Assembly (NCBI GenBank): GCA_014898415.1 | Contig: RCTD01000009.1 | Coordinates: 930,001 to 994,000, forward strand | DNA from: Stromatinia cepivora | Taxonomy: Eukaryota; Ascomycota; Leotiomycetes; Helotiales; Sclerotiniaceae | Direction of reading: 5' to 3' | DNA length: 64,000 bases | Part shown: positions 45,788 through 57,560 of the stretch, piece after piece | Layout: every line of letters starts with the position of its first letter | How positions within the stretch are numbered: the first letter of the stretch is position 1 | Program-made: the position numbers and the translations under genes | Notes under the pieces: generated by a model | The model's database searches: none | Told to the model about the DNA's origin: nothing | The model's input: the letters and a program-made list of their open reading frames with translations, nothing else

Positions 45788-46427
45788 AGAAGCCCACACT
45801 TACAGAACTCATTACTTGATTTTTACCATTCATCCATCTTCCTTACACTCTCACTTCCACTTCCAATTCGAGGTATCAGTACTCGAGTACGAAACTAATA
45901 CATATTGGGAAAAACGACTTGCAATTGTTTTTATCATATTATTCCCTAACAAAATATTGGCATCAAATATAAGTTGAACTGTTAAGCAGACCTGTCTTGT
46001 CTGTCTGTCTGGGAGATCCATACATTCATACATCCATACATACACGCGGATAATTGAGGCGCTCTTACTCGCGACCAACGACGCGCGCAACCCTTATTTC
46101 TTATTTCTCTCCACACTCACCTGCCCACAGACCAGCGTAACGGTATCACCCGCCACAATCATTATCAACCCAAAGTTAAACATCGATATCGACATATCAA
46201 TCAATTGACGTCTTCTCCTCCTATATCCTTAGGTCCGACAATTTATCACGACATATATCTTTATATTACATCAATACTTCATTCTCTAACAATTGCTACT
46301 TTCCGCGAACTGCGTAATCATTCAATCTACGAGTCATTGTCGCGACATTGCGATTCTGCATCCGGGTAATTTGACAAAATCGAGTCCCACTCGACGCGAC
46401 GGAAACCCGCGTCTTATTATACTTCTG

Positions 46428-47938
46428 ATGGCAAACAACGACATTAATGCCACCCCTATCGGTGCGCATGAACCGGCATTAGTAGAAACGGCGGTGCTTC
46501 AAAATTTAATATCGCAAGAAACCAAAGAAGGAAGTGCTGAGGATATCATCGCAACACAATCCGCGAATGCAACTGCGACCACCTCCAACAATTCTCAATC
46601 GACAATAGATGGTCACGACCCTGTATTTACACCGCCTGCTGTCGAGGAATCCTCGCCACAAAGTACCACCCAAGATGGAGGGCCGTTATCGCAACTTTCA
46701 CAACTCTCACAATTGGCTGCTGCACAACTACCACTTGAAAGCAATACTGCTACAACACCTCCAAAAGCTAACGTCACCCTGAATGCCAGTCAGAAGAGAA
46801 CAGCAGACGGGCATGTAAAACCAAAAACTTCAAATTCAAATTCCCCCAGTCCTAAAGCTCAACCACCTATTCGAAGCCATACTAGAAATACAAGTACAGT
46901 CAGCAATGCATCTTCAGTCGCAAGCAGATTGGGAGAGGTCAGTATAATTCCTAAAGCAATAAGCACTTAACTAAAGCCAAACAGCTATCTTCCGAATTAC
47001 GTACTCGTCTTTCCTATGCAATGGTCAAAGTCAACAATGGATGGGAATCAAAATCAATTAATGAAGTTGAAACTATTGCATCGCAGGCCGGATCTCCAAC
47101 ATCATCGAATTCAACCTTCAACACTCGCAGAAACCTTCTCACCTCTCCTAGAGCAGTTATAGCAAATATCCAAGACCAAGGATCTACAGATGTCTTTGGA
47201 CCACGACCTACAACTGATTTTGACCTGTATGCACGAACCGAACCACCATCTCGAACCTATGAATCATTCTGGCGTGATCATTCTACTGCCAATGGAGCTC
47301 ATTCCTACAGAAACAACTTATATAGCTCTTCATATCCACAATCAAAATCTCTCGCTCCTCCAGCTGACATACGACCGACTGCTTCATCCAGGCGATCAGA
47401 TCCAAAATTCTCAAAGCCACCATCTATGCCAGGACAATCAAGCGCCAACTCTCACCACTCTTTCAACAACAGCTCTGCTCCACGAACACCCAATGCAACT
47501 GCCTATCACCGTTCTGAGCATGCTATGACGTCTGTAAATAAAACAATACAAGAACAAGATGCAATCGCAACATTATTATCCATGGGTTCACCAGGTAACT
47601 CGCAATCCATTGGGCCTACCTTAACTCCTCCACATGGAAGTCAAACAAGTCCTCAGCATAGCCCTCTTCGGGCAGAATTCAGTCTCCAAAGAGCCCAAAA
47701 TGGGAAGGGTAAGATGGGACCTCAGTCTCAACGCAGAGTGGAATTTGCAGAAAGCGTTAGTAGTGGTGGAAGCGAAAATGGATATCCAGCAGCGAGTCAT
47801 AGGAAATCTGCCGTGCGAAATAACCTCAATGGTGGAAGGGTAACGGACAGAATGCTGGATGAAATGGTTGATGAGAGTAGTGATGAAGAAGTTGAGCTGC
47901 CCGTACCGCAGGGAAGACGTATACCAGAACGTGTGTGA
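46428..47938 (+). CDS. Whi5/Nrm1-like G1/S transcription repressor
   Basis: Predicted 487-residue nuclear corepressor of the Whi5/Nrm1 family, whose members bind SBF/MBF factors and are released by G1 Cdk phosphorylation. Exons 46428-46937 and 46985-47938; the 47-nt intron (GTCAGT, acceptor AACAG) joins SVASRLGE to LSSELRTRLSYAM. That junction creates the family core LRTRLSYAMVKVNNGWESKS. A second conserved spot, DAIATLLSMGSPGNS (about residue 360), resembles the short GTB motif that binds SBF/MBF. The remainder is disordered, Ser/Thr/Pro-rich, with many SP/TP sites (TSPRAV, TLTPPHG, TSPQHSPL) available to Cdk. The C-terminus is acidic (MVDESSDEEVEL). Assignment rests on these two motifs plus composition. 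Confidence 0.75.
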
Positions 47939-48802
47939 GCTCGTGTAACGCAGATCGATTCTTTTTTACTTTTTGCATTGTGTTGTTATTCATGGTCTCA
48001 ACTGATGAAGTACATACAACGAGGTATCCTTCAAGGAGTAAATACTTGCATTTTTCGGAGTATTCGGATTTAAAATCATCATTAGGGCATCGATACCCCT
48101 TTATCATTGCATTCGTCTTTAGCACTTTTCAATGCATCCTCGGATTATGGTTAGGTTATCTGATGGATGGGCTTGCATATATCATACTATTTCATTGGCT
48201 CGGCTTCACGTCAGGGGATTAATGGGGGTTATGATGAAAGGGTGTTTTGAGTCGAGGTATCACGTGGGTGTTTAGGGAAGGGAGGGGAAGGGAACTATTA
48301 TTATTCATTGTACATACATTTATACATGTATGAAGCATGTTCTTGGGTGTGGGTGTGCATGCGATCAGGTGCATATGGGCTAGGTAGTAGCTACATGTTG
48401 GATCAATCAATCTAGTGAAGTTTAATTTAAATGTTTGATATTGATATATATATCATTTATATAATTTTTTCGATTTCTATTAGATTACTCTATAATTACA
48501 GATATACAATACACTCAAATGAAGTAACTCTTACATCCCATCCCGCTCAATAAATTTATCCCACTCTCCATCGAATCATGCATCTTCGAATATCGATCCA
48601 TACCTACATTCATTAGCCATTACCAAGCCAAGGAACCAGAGTTCCTTGATCCAGGGCACATAGATAAAATAGATAATCCACAAGCACTCCCAATACTCTC
48701 TCCCTCCCTCCAACCAATCCATACCTAACCTAACCCCAGCACCAGCACACACCAACACACACCAACATCAGCGCAACAATTCACCACTCCTTAGAAAATA
48801 TA
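47939..48802. other. convergent intergenic region
   Basis: Between the 3' ends of the Whi5-like and F-box genes. AT-rich with TATATAT runs near 48440. No supportable gene. Confidence 0.5.
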
Positions 48803-50263
48803 TTATTCCGAAGGTTCCCTCGCCACCCAAACTCTCTTCCCAGACAACGCCACAAACACCAACTGAATGCCCTTCTTCCCAAAAACGTACTCCATACACT
48901 CGCCCCATTCCTGCGAAATCGCATACGTCCGCCTCGCATATTCAATCTTGACCATTTTCAAGCACGGGAATTCGTGTTTCGAGCTCACTAACCCCAGTAA
49001 CTGATTTTGGATATCCGGACTCTCGTATTGGGATTGCAGGCATAGTTCCAAAGATTCTAGAGATGTGGGGAGGATGTTTTTTAATTGGAATTGAGCGGAT
49101 TCGTCCTTGGCGCCGATGAGGAGATCGAGTTGTATACGGATAGTTTTTAGGCGCGGGAAATTTTTAAATCCTTCCGAGACGTGGAGATGCGAGTGGTCGT
49201 TTTTGAGGCGGCAGATACTGGTTAGGGAGAGGGATTGTAGGGTTTCCCGATTGGCGAGCAGTCCTTTCATGATGTCCCAGAAAAATTCGGGTTTGACTAT
49301 GTCTTGAAATTTTCCGTCGTAGGAGAAATTCTGCAGTCCGTGGAATAGGGAGAGGAAGGTGAAGTAGCCCGGGAAGTAGACGTTGAAATCTTGGGCGAGG
49401 TGGAGAGATTCGATGGCGCAGGATTGGGGTTCTGTGAGCCAGCGATTTCGTGATGCTCTGAATGCGAAGCCTGAGACCTTTAGAACTTTTAGCGTGGGTA
49501 ACTTTAGAAGTACGTCGATCTCATCCGTGCCCGTTTTATACCTGAAAAAGTCCTCGTTGTAAGTTACTCGGGGAGAAGTGATGTAGCTGACTTCTTCCAG
49601 CGCGAGGAGTTTGAGCGGCGTGTACCCCAAGTCAAATACTCCAGGGATGGCGTGCTCCCATTCTGCCCATCCAGGAAGACGCCATGGGCGCTTGATTTGC
49701 AACTTTTGGATCCCAGGGCTTAATAGGGTGAGGACAGTGATCAGCAATTCGTGATATGTACAACCCCATCTCAGAGATCCTCGTCTAAACACTTTTCCAG
49801 GCTCCGTCACGATTCTCGCGAAGGACTTCCAATCACCGAGTAGATGGGCTATCTCTTGAGCCTTTTTGTGTCGTTGCAATTCTAAGCCTTCGAGTTTGTC
49901 AGGCTTCTGACTCATGATAGTTTTCAAGCGACCGGCATCTTTGAATACCCTGTCATATCTCAACATGCTCAATCCACCTCGCCATTTCTGCTGATCTAAA
50001 ACGATGGAGAATTTTTTCACGCGTTGCCATAAATCCGGTCGCAACATGAGCGTTTGAATTAATCTCCCAAGGTTTGTAGGGGACTGCCTTTCGTCGCTGT
50101 ATCGGGAGTAGAGGAGCGGTTCTATTATTTCGTGGAATTGTCTGCATGTTCGTGCTAAACTATACATACTCCTATCGATTTCGAACTCAGAGTAGCTCGC
50201 TTGAAGACATTCGATGATGTTGAATTGGAGCTCTAGAGGAAGGGTTTGTAGCCTTGACGTCAT
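48803..50263 (-). CDS. F-box protein with leucine-rich tail
   Basis: Predicted 486-residue substrate adaptor for SCF ubiquitin ligases. Single exon; the ATG at 50263 puts the F-box at residues 2-50 (LQTLPLELQFNIIECLQ and SLARTCRQFHEIIEPLLY), which would bind Skp1. The remainder is long, helical and Leu-rich with irregular LRR-like phrases (LKLLALEEVSYI, LPTLKVLKVSG, LESLELCLQSQ, FPCLKMVKIEY), typical of fungal F-box proteins that recognise one substrate. Three further membrane-like residues upstream in the open frame were not used because the F-box sits perfectly at the second Met. The target protein cannot be inferred. No lesions seen. Confidence 0.87.
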   Translation of the reverse strand: MTSRLQTLPLELQFNIIECLQASYSEFEIDRSMYSLARTCRQFHEIIEPLLYSRYSDERQSPTNLGRLIQTLMLRPDLWQRVKKFSIVLDQQKWRGGLSMLRYDRVFKDAGRLKTIMSQKPDKLEGLELQRHKKAQEIAHLLGDWKSFARIVTEPGKVFRRGSLRWGCTYHELLITVLTLLSPGIQKLQIKRPWRLPGWAEWEHAIPGVFDLGYTPLKLLALEEVSYITSPRVTYNEDFFRYKTGTDEIDVLLKLPTLKVLKVSGFAFRASRNRWLTEPQSCAIESLHLAQDFNVYFPGYFTFLSLFHGLQNFSYDGKFQDIVKPEFFWDIMKGLLANRETLQSLSLTSICRLKNDHSHLHVSEGFKNFPRLKTIRIQLDLLIGAKDESAQFQLKNILPTSLESLELCLQSQYESPDIQNQLLGLVSSKHEFPCLKMVKIEYARRTYAISQEWGECMEYVFGKKGIQLVFVALSGKRVWVAREPSE

Positions 50264-52619
50264 GATAGTACAAAAAGTTCCAAGTAATTTAAAATTGGAT
50301 TGCAGGTAATGGAACAAGTGTAGTGAGATCTCGTGATATATGCTCGTAATAGGTTATTGCGGTAGGCGAGTGTAAATACTGATAATGAAATGTTTCTCGT
50401 CGTTCGTTGAGATTCTCGAGGTTCAAAAGCTTGAAGATGGTTGAAATACCTCTGTGCGCACTAAAGTAAAACAATCTAGTAGTTTTCGATTGACAAGAGC
50501 TAATATCTGGACAAGATTTAACGTTCATACCCCGCTTCCAAGATGACCGGCCTTTGAGTTTTCCATATTAGGAATGGCAAAATAGGCTAGAACTAGCCTC
50601 TCTCTAGCCTTCCACTACTGGAAGAGAGGAAAATTCATGGATGACTGCTTTGAACGAAGAAGTAATGAAGACAATGCACGAAGTACGGAAAAGGGAGTGA
50701 CAAGCCTCGGAATCCAAAAAACTATGGGGTCAGAAGCACTGTATATTTTCTGCTGTTGAGTGATTGACTGAAGAAGGGTTAGGAGAGTTTGCGCGTAAAC
50801 TATAGAACTATCTACAGTCTGGACCCGAAGCTTGACCAAACGAACGACTCCTCAGCGGACGCTGCGGTTTTTGAATCCTCTAAATTGACCACTTGTCACT
50901 GGAATTAGTGTTGCTAACACTATTCCAAAACACAATAATGTATTTCCTTGAAATACCGCATGAATATCCACATAGTACCTGCCATGGCAACCTTCAACTT
51001 GGGCCTCTATACTTATTATTGCGATATCGTATTTCGTTTCCCAACTCATTCACTTCTTCACTATCCACCAGGTCCTGAACTTCAAGACTTGAGATAAACA
51101 GTCAATACCCTCTACCAAGGTATCAGGAAAAACCCAGCGATACAAAACTAAACATCATCTCGCCATCATCTCATCTCATCTGAGAATTTGTTCCTAAAGA
51201 AATCAGATCCCCAATCTCGGCCTTCCATTCCGGGGTCGCAATGTATGGACAGCACGATGTGATACACAAGAAGTTTCTTTCATCTTCATCGACATCAAAG
51301 ATTCCGTGTCATAAAAATGGTAAAGGGGGAGAAGAGTGGAAGGTGGTATGAGGTGGAGGTATAGATGAATAGACATCTCCATCAAGCGATGACGAAGCAA
51401 GGTTTTCAAGTTTCACGTGAATGCACAAGGTTATCCACAATCCACCCAAAAGTGGCTTGTCGCCGTTATCCATGGATAGGGCTGAAAGTCCGGCACAGGC
51501 ACTGGGCAAGTTATTCCTCTGAAGTTTATCATCTTCAGATACTTGTATGTGTATAGAATTTCGGAGTTGCATATTTTTTGGCCGCATGAACAAAGCACAC
51601 TTTTTCTTTTCTGTTCTCACTTATATGTTTTCATACCCCTTCATTATTATTATTTTTATCTTCTTTTCTCTATACCCTGAATTCATCAGCAGGAGCAGGA
51701 GCCCTAATGTAGAGGGATTTATCTCCAGCGTATAGGGCTGTTCGTCTCATTTTAGATATGACATCTTGTCTAAGTCATCTTTCCCCAAGCTAGCAGGTTT
51801 TAAATTCCTATATTTCTTTAAAAACTTGGATTTGATTTCAGTAAGCTTCCAAGGTTGCTATCAATCACTGCATCCCGAAATGGGGAGAGTATGCTGCAGC
51901 TTAGTCAGATACCTTCAAGGTTGATAAAGTCACGGAAGGTCATGGGAAGTCGGCAATGTTATCCGAATATTCGAACATTTCGACGTCATTTGCTGCATTG
52001 GAGTAAAGGTGCATTCAGCAGAACTTGCTTGAGGATATGGCGAAATATCTGATATCTGTCATGGATTACATGGCGTGAAATATTAACCCCGTGTACAATA
52101 TCATGAAGTTCTTGATAGCTAAGTTGTTTGTTTGTTTGCGATCACATGACATGACATTCATTTCAGATTTTATTTCCTGGACCCTTAATGCCAAGATTTT
52201 CAAAGCCGTTATAAGACAGAAGAAACTTCGAATACAATGATTGAAATATCTTCTATTTTCCACCCTTTTCTCCAATTTTAGATTTCGAACAAGGAAACTT
52301 GGGCTTATGTGCACTTTAAAACCCGTCTTAATTCATTTCATGCCTTGCCAAGATCTTAACCATAACTTGGCGAAAGCTTGATTCTAATCCCTGTAAGTTC
52401 AGCGTCATAACCCCTCCAACCATCCAAATTCATCGAATCCGAATGCGCCAGTTCCTCAAAACAGGTAAAAAAGAGTGAAAGAGGATGTACAGAGTATTCG
52501 GACTATTAACCCACCAAAAGTTGCTAAATTATTATGCCGATGTTTACTCTCAATGACAATAAAGCTAATTGATAAAAAATAACTTATTTACTCCTTCTTT
52601 TCTTCTGTCTCGCTCTACT
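50264..52619. other. divergent intergenic region
   Basis: 2.4 kb between the F-box gene and the PLD-family gene, holding both promoters. Short open frames at 50615-52314 show no domain. Nothing further supportable. Confidence 0.4.
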
Positions 52620-55348
52620 ATGACATTTTATCATAATTTTGAAGCTATTATAACTTTATTCTTTCAAATCTTTGTGATCTTTCCTTATAGTGCTTTAACA
52701 ATCAGACGACAGCGAGAATTGATACCAAAGAATAGACAATCAATTGAAGATACTGCTCATTCCGGGGAGAAGGACTCGAAGAGAGATTCAAGAACCATGA
52801 TATCAGACAAGGTTTATAAGCTCTGTACGAGCAAGGAGACAGTCTCCTCATTACTTGCAAAAGATCCTACTATGGCACCGGGAGATGCATGGAAGCAATT
52901 ATATGGAGGACATGCGGCAGGGGAGAAGGAAAGTAAGAATGAGGCAAGGAGACATCGAGATACCATAACGCCAGAGGATTTGCAGAGAGCTTTGGAGTGT
53001 GGAAATTGGGGTCCAACGCAACCAAGTGAACTCTTCTTAAAGGTAAGATACCTTCATCTGCTGGAAGGAGATCAATATTGATGGTTGGCAGATGTATCAT
53101 GATGCGTTATGTACTCTGGATAACAGTGTCAGCAATTGTATGGTCAGTCCACCATTGATGGGAAGTTCTGGTGTTATACCATTGAGTGTGATTTCAGTGT
53201 ATGTACCACTCAACCGTTCAGAATTTTCATTCAAACAACCCTCATCCCCCTATACGAAACAATATTTTAACGATATATTCAATTAGCGTACCGGATATCA
53301 TGCGACATATGTCAAATCTGATCGTTAGAGCCGAAAAAGAAGTTATCCTAGCAACCAATTACTGGCAAAATTCGGTTGCCTCGAAATATATTACAAATGC
53401 AATGAAGGAGCTTTCTAGAAGAGCTGGTGAGAGGGGAGAGAGAATAGTGTTCAAACTACAATACGATAGAGGAAGTCCGAAACAATTACTCGATAATCAT
53501 TACATGGTTCCAGAGAAAGAATATCTCGGCAAAGCTGTTGCCCTTCCTACCGCGGCAGAAATCCCGAATCTCGATCTCCAAGTCATGAATTATCATAGAC
53601 CTATGCTCGGAACATTTCACTGCAAATACATGATTGTCGATAGGGAATTTGCTGTTCTTCAAAGTAATAATATTCAGGATAACGACAATATGGAAATGAT
53701 GACACATTTAGAAGGACCAATTGTTGATTCTCTATATGATATGGCTTTGATTTCTTGGCATAAGAAATTTGAGCCTCCATTACCCAGTCATAATTCTCCC
53801 GCAGCTCAAGGTGGATTAAGCTCATTTGAAAACACACGTCACGATGAGATTTTTGATCAAAATGGTTCTATCAGAGGTCGTTCGGCTGTTGTACATCCAG
53901 AAAGAATGCAGGCACAACAAGCTTACTCATATGAACCACGAGCTTTAAATCAGCCGGGTTTCGTTCATCCAGAGCCTACGGCAAATGGTGACTTAGCTAC
54001 AAGGCCTTCAACAAATGAGAGTGTTACACATCCTGTTGGAAGTACCAATAATGCGGAGAGCATTACCAATGGAGTTGAACAAATCCAGTTGGATGGTGAT
54101 CAAAATGTTAATCATGGATTCGAAAGTAAAGATCTCAAAACTAGAGAAATGATGGCGGAAAACGCAAGAGCGATTGCGACCACAGGAGATGCTGAGCACA
54201 TTGTCCACACGAAAGATGGCGATAAAGCGGTCCCTACTTCACCAGAAAGGGTGACTCAAGCTCAACATGGTGTCAATGGACCCGATATAGAGACTCGGGA
54301 ATTTCTGAGCAACGGAACTCAAGTAATCCCTCAATCACAAATCGAACACCCATCACCATCCGGTAATCTTTTACCGGAACACACAACTGATGATCCTCAT
54401 TACGATGAAGACATCGCCGGTGAAGTAGCTCGAGTTCAAACTGCTGTTTCTCCTAAAAATGGGGAAACCCGGATTGAAGCCGTTACCCGTCATCTCAACC
54501 ATACCAGAAACCCGGGTTTCAAAGGAAATGCACCGGATTGTGCACCACAAGAAGAAATGACTCCTTACATTCCTCATCCGGTTCATGAACCATTTCCCAT
54601 TGCTATGGTGTGTCGTGAACCATATGGATCACCAAATCATAGTTCTGTGTATAATCCTCAAAATGAGGTGTGGCTTTCCGCATTGAGGAATGCTACCAAG
54701 AATGTTTTTATCCAAAGTCCGACACTTAATGCTGAGCCATTGGTTCCAGAAATTATTAATGCTTGTGAGAGAGGTATTGATGTTTATTGTTATATTTGTC
54801 TTGGATATAATGATACCGTAAGTTCTCTACATCCACACTTTCCAACAATTAGAAATACTAATGAACACCCCCAGGGCGAACTCCTCCCGATGCAAGGCGG
54901 CACCAACGAAATGATCGCCCACAAAATGTACACCACTCTCTCCGACGCCGGAAAACAACATCTCCACTATTTCTTCTACATAGGCAAAGACCAAATGGTC
55001 CCCCTTGTCGCCAAAAAGAAACTCCGCGACTGCCACATCAAAGTCATGATCGTAGACGAACACATCGGTATCCAAGGCAACGGAAACCAAGACACGCAAT
55101 CGTGGTTTCATAGTCAGGAGATTAATGTCATGATTGATAGTGCGATGGTTTGTAAGGGCTGGATTGATGGCTTGAGGAGAAATCAAAATACGCATTTGTT
55201 TGGGGAGGTCGCGAAGAGTGATGGCATTTGGAGGGATGAGAAGGGTTGTCAGGCGAAGGATGTTATTGGGGTTGATCCTGGGAGGTTCTCGTGGGCGAAG
55301 GGGTTTTTGGGCGCGATTAATAGGGTGAGGGGGACGGGTGATTTTTAG
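52620..55348 (+). CDS. PLD-superfamily protein with two HKD motifs
   Basis: Predicted 844-residue phospholipase D/cardiolipin-synthase-type phosphodiesterase. Exons 52620-53042, 53092-53198, 53287-54817 and 54875-55348. The two catalytic HKD motifs are FHCKYMIVD with SNN (His288) and CHIKVMIVD with GNGNQD (His741); together they make one active site, so the enzyme looks competent. A hydrophobic segment near residues 8-33 (ITLFFQIFVIFPYSAL) suggests a membrane anchor. Between the HKD halves lies a 300-residue polar, disordered insert (about 320-640). The 57-nt intron 3 (GTAAGT, ACTAATG branch, CAG) is divisible by three and has no stop, so its retention would add 19 residues; removal restores GYNDTGELLPMQGG. 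The substrate may be phospholipid or another phosphodiester. Confidence 0.88.
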
Positions 55349-55659
55349 GGGTGGGAGATGAGGTGGAGGAGAGATGAGGTGGAATTGGGAAGGGGAAATA
55401 ATGTGTATTTTCCCATTTTCCTTGGGGTCTCAATTAGAATCTGTATAAGGTGTTGGGTGTAGGCGATAGGTACATACGAGTACATGGGCATGGTAAATTC
55501 TTTTTTCATGGTGTTCACTTCTTGAGACGATTTGGATAGTAATGATCATCATGAGAACAAAGGAGTAAAATATGATATGGCATTCACAAATTTTGATATA
55601 TTCTTATTTCCATTTGATAAATAATCTCAATCGCAAATTTCCATCTTTGAGCTCTGTCT
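55349..55659. other. intergenic region
   Basis: Downstream of the PLD gene. No gene or repeat seen. Confidence 0.45.
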
Positions 55660-55960
55660 TTTTGAATTGTTGCGGTAACTCATGTCCTGATCATACACTC
55701 CTAAATCCCCGAGCTGGAAAAGATATTGACAACCGGGAAGCTTGTCATGAGAATATTGGAGGTTTTACATCGAGATGTAAGATTGCAGTCTCTTTCTCTT
55801 CAATATATAAAAGAGCTTCGAGCACTTGTCTCGTCCTTGACATGAGGTCATGCAAATTGAGGGCGCTGTGGCTGCCGTCCGTTAAGCTTTCCAGAGTTCC
55901 GTCCTTCAGAGTCTGACTGGATCTCAATATTTGTAGGCTACACGGATCTCCGCAGTATAG
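55660..55960 (-). pseudogene. protein-kinase-like relic
   Basis: Minus-strand fragment reading SHLYCGDPCSLQIL, then LNLHDLMSRTRQVLEALLYI, then AILHLDVK, the kinase catalytic-loop pattern (HxDxKP). One base is missing just after the Lys: the next frame reads SNILMTSFPVVNIFSSSGI, where an intact kinase has xNIL followed by a DFG-like end. The DFG motif itself is replaced by SSG. No N-lobe or remaining C-lobe could be found in either direction, so this is at most a remnant. The match is short and made by eye. Confidence 0.4.
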
Positions 55961-56424
55961 ATGAGATGAAAGAAATATAGGCTGCCTTCTCTATCAGTCA
56001 TCTATCTATTAAGTTTCGAGGACAGACGATTTAGTTCTACATGATCAAGCCGAGAGATAGTTCCACTTCGCGTTTGATGGTAGATAGGATACGCATTCTT
56101 GTACGGAGTATTCGCGTTTGGATGTTGGGGACATCAATAATTTGGATTGTTATCAACTTAGGTTACCTCGGTTCATATCAATGCATTCACATTAAGGTTC
56201 TAGCGAAAGCTCCGGTTTATGGATGAATGTGTTGCCTTCTTACCTCTACAGTAATTTAAAGATCAGCGTTATGAAGAAACTATCAGGATCTGACATAAAG
56301 ATCCTCATATGAGATCTCAAAACTACGTTGATATGGGTCATTTGCATCACATAGAGGCTAGCTTTGTTGTCAAAAGTCGGTGGATGGATGACACAAGGGA
56401 TTTGGAAAAAAAAGTTTCGGAATT

Positions 56425-57157
56425 ATGGTTGCTGGTAAATATCTGGGTAATGGCCTCTGGAGACACGAAGACCATCTCGATTGCGAGTCTGAAGGGGGAT
56501 ACCGGATGGTATGCCCGCCACATCAATACAAATCGAAAGCTCCTGATGATAATCAGACGGAAATCGGAGATATTGAGCGAGAGGAGGACTGTGAATATTC
56601 ACGTCCAATTTATCAATTCTTCTATCAAATATCTGAGGGAACAAAATGAGTCAAGTATGAAAGCAATGGTCGGGTGAATGAGATCAACACCACCGTTATC
56701 AATACGAGAGTCTATGAGAAGGTCGAAAACGTCTGGCTAAAACGGAAAATCTGGAATGAAGAATGAGGAATGGGGTATAATACCAGGTATGATGTGGAAG
56801 CATGAAATAGCTCTGAGAGAAGACACTCCGTTGTCCGATCAAAACCATAACGCTCAGGGCCCAGACTTCGGCGAAAACAAAATCGACATTCCATCTCCTC
56901 AAGCAATTCCCCTCTCGTAGTCATCTACACAAGACACTCCCATCCCTTCATCGACGCCCACGATACCTAGTACCGAAGCACGAAGAGCCCTCGGTACTAG
57001 TGACTTGTCGCTGCAAGGAAGCAAGCGGTTACGGGAGTATTCTTCTTCTACCGTAACTATGGTGTTGATGGAAAACTCTTTTTCTGTTTTATTGGGTAAT
57101 GTTCGGCAAGCTAAGGAAGCAAAGGAAGCAAAGGAAAAAGGACCAAAGTGGAGCTAG
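56425..57157 (+). pseudogene. unrecognised broken gene, C-terminal part
   Basis: A plus-strand reading that is coherent only if lesions are bridged. The frame from 56425 (GNGLWRHEDHLDCESEGGYR, SRPIYQFFYQISEGTK) meets a TGA at 56647-56649, continues in the same frame through EINTTVINTRVYEKVENVWL and KRKIWNEE, then ends at 56764-56766. Seven extra bases there (a GGAATGA-like duplication) shift the frame; after it WGIIPGMMWKHEIALRED follows, then a TAG at 56918-56920 within PLS-SSTQDTP, and the frame runs on to a stop at 57155-57157. The composition of all pieces is protein-like. I do not recognise a family. The 5' end is not defined. Confidence 0.4.
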
Positions 57158-57560
57158 AGGCAGTAAAAAGGTAAAATGCACGGCAGAGTCACAGTAGGAA
57201 TAATGCTCAAAAATAGAGTATGAAGGCAGAAAGGGGGGAGGAAGAGGAAGGGGAAGGGGAGCTTGAGTTATAGGTCAACTACGTACCTAACGTCACTGAA
57301 GAAAGTCCACTGATGGAGAGTTGACTGGTGTATTGCTTACATTTGTAATCATAACTATGTAATGCACAATAGAGTTCAACTCGTTATTGCTCTGATAATC
57401 ACAGTCACAATCACAAGCGGTCTTTGAAATGACATAGAACCCCATGCACGCACCAGCACAGCCACACAGCCACATCTCGAGTCCATCCATCCCAAGCTCA
57501 ACCACCTAGGTAAAACATCTCGAATTCCTCTCTCTCACAATATAATGACAAACCACAAAC
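57158..57560. promoter_or_regulatory. upstream region of XAP5 gene
   Basis: 400 bp between the broken gene and the XAP5 start. A G/A-rich block lies at 57228-57260. Likely promoter and leader; no motif claimed. Confidence 0.5.

Larger units (their letters stand above)
44805..46427. other. intergenic region with two simple repeats
   Basis: 1.6 kb between Fta1 and the Whi5-like gene. It contains a long CTTTTT tract and a 15-bp tandem, listed separately. The last 350 bp before 46428 are pyrimidine-rich and look like a promoter and leader. Confidence 0.5.

Noticed and set aside
53287..55348. Reading the PLD gene without its third intron
   Set aside because: Strong GTAAGT donor, ACTAATG branch and CAG acceptor, and removal restores a smoother conserved segment.
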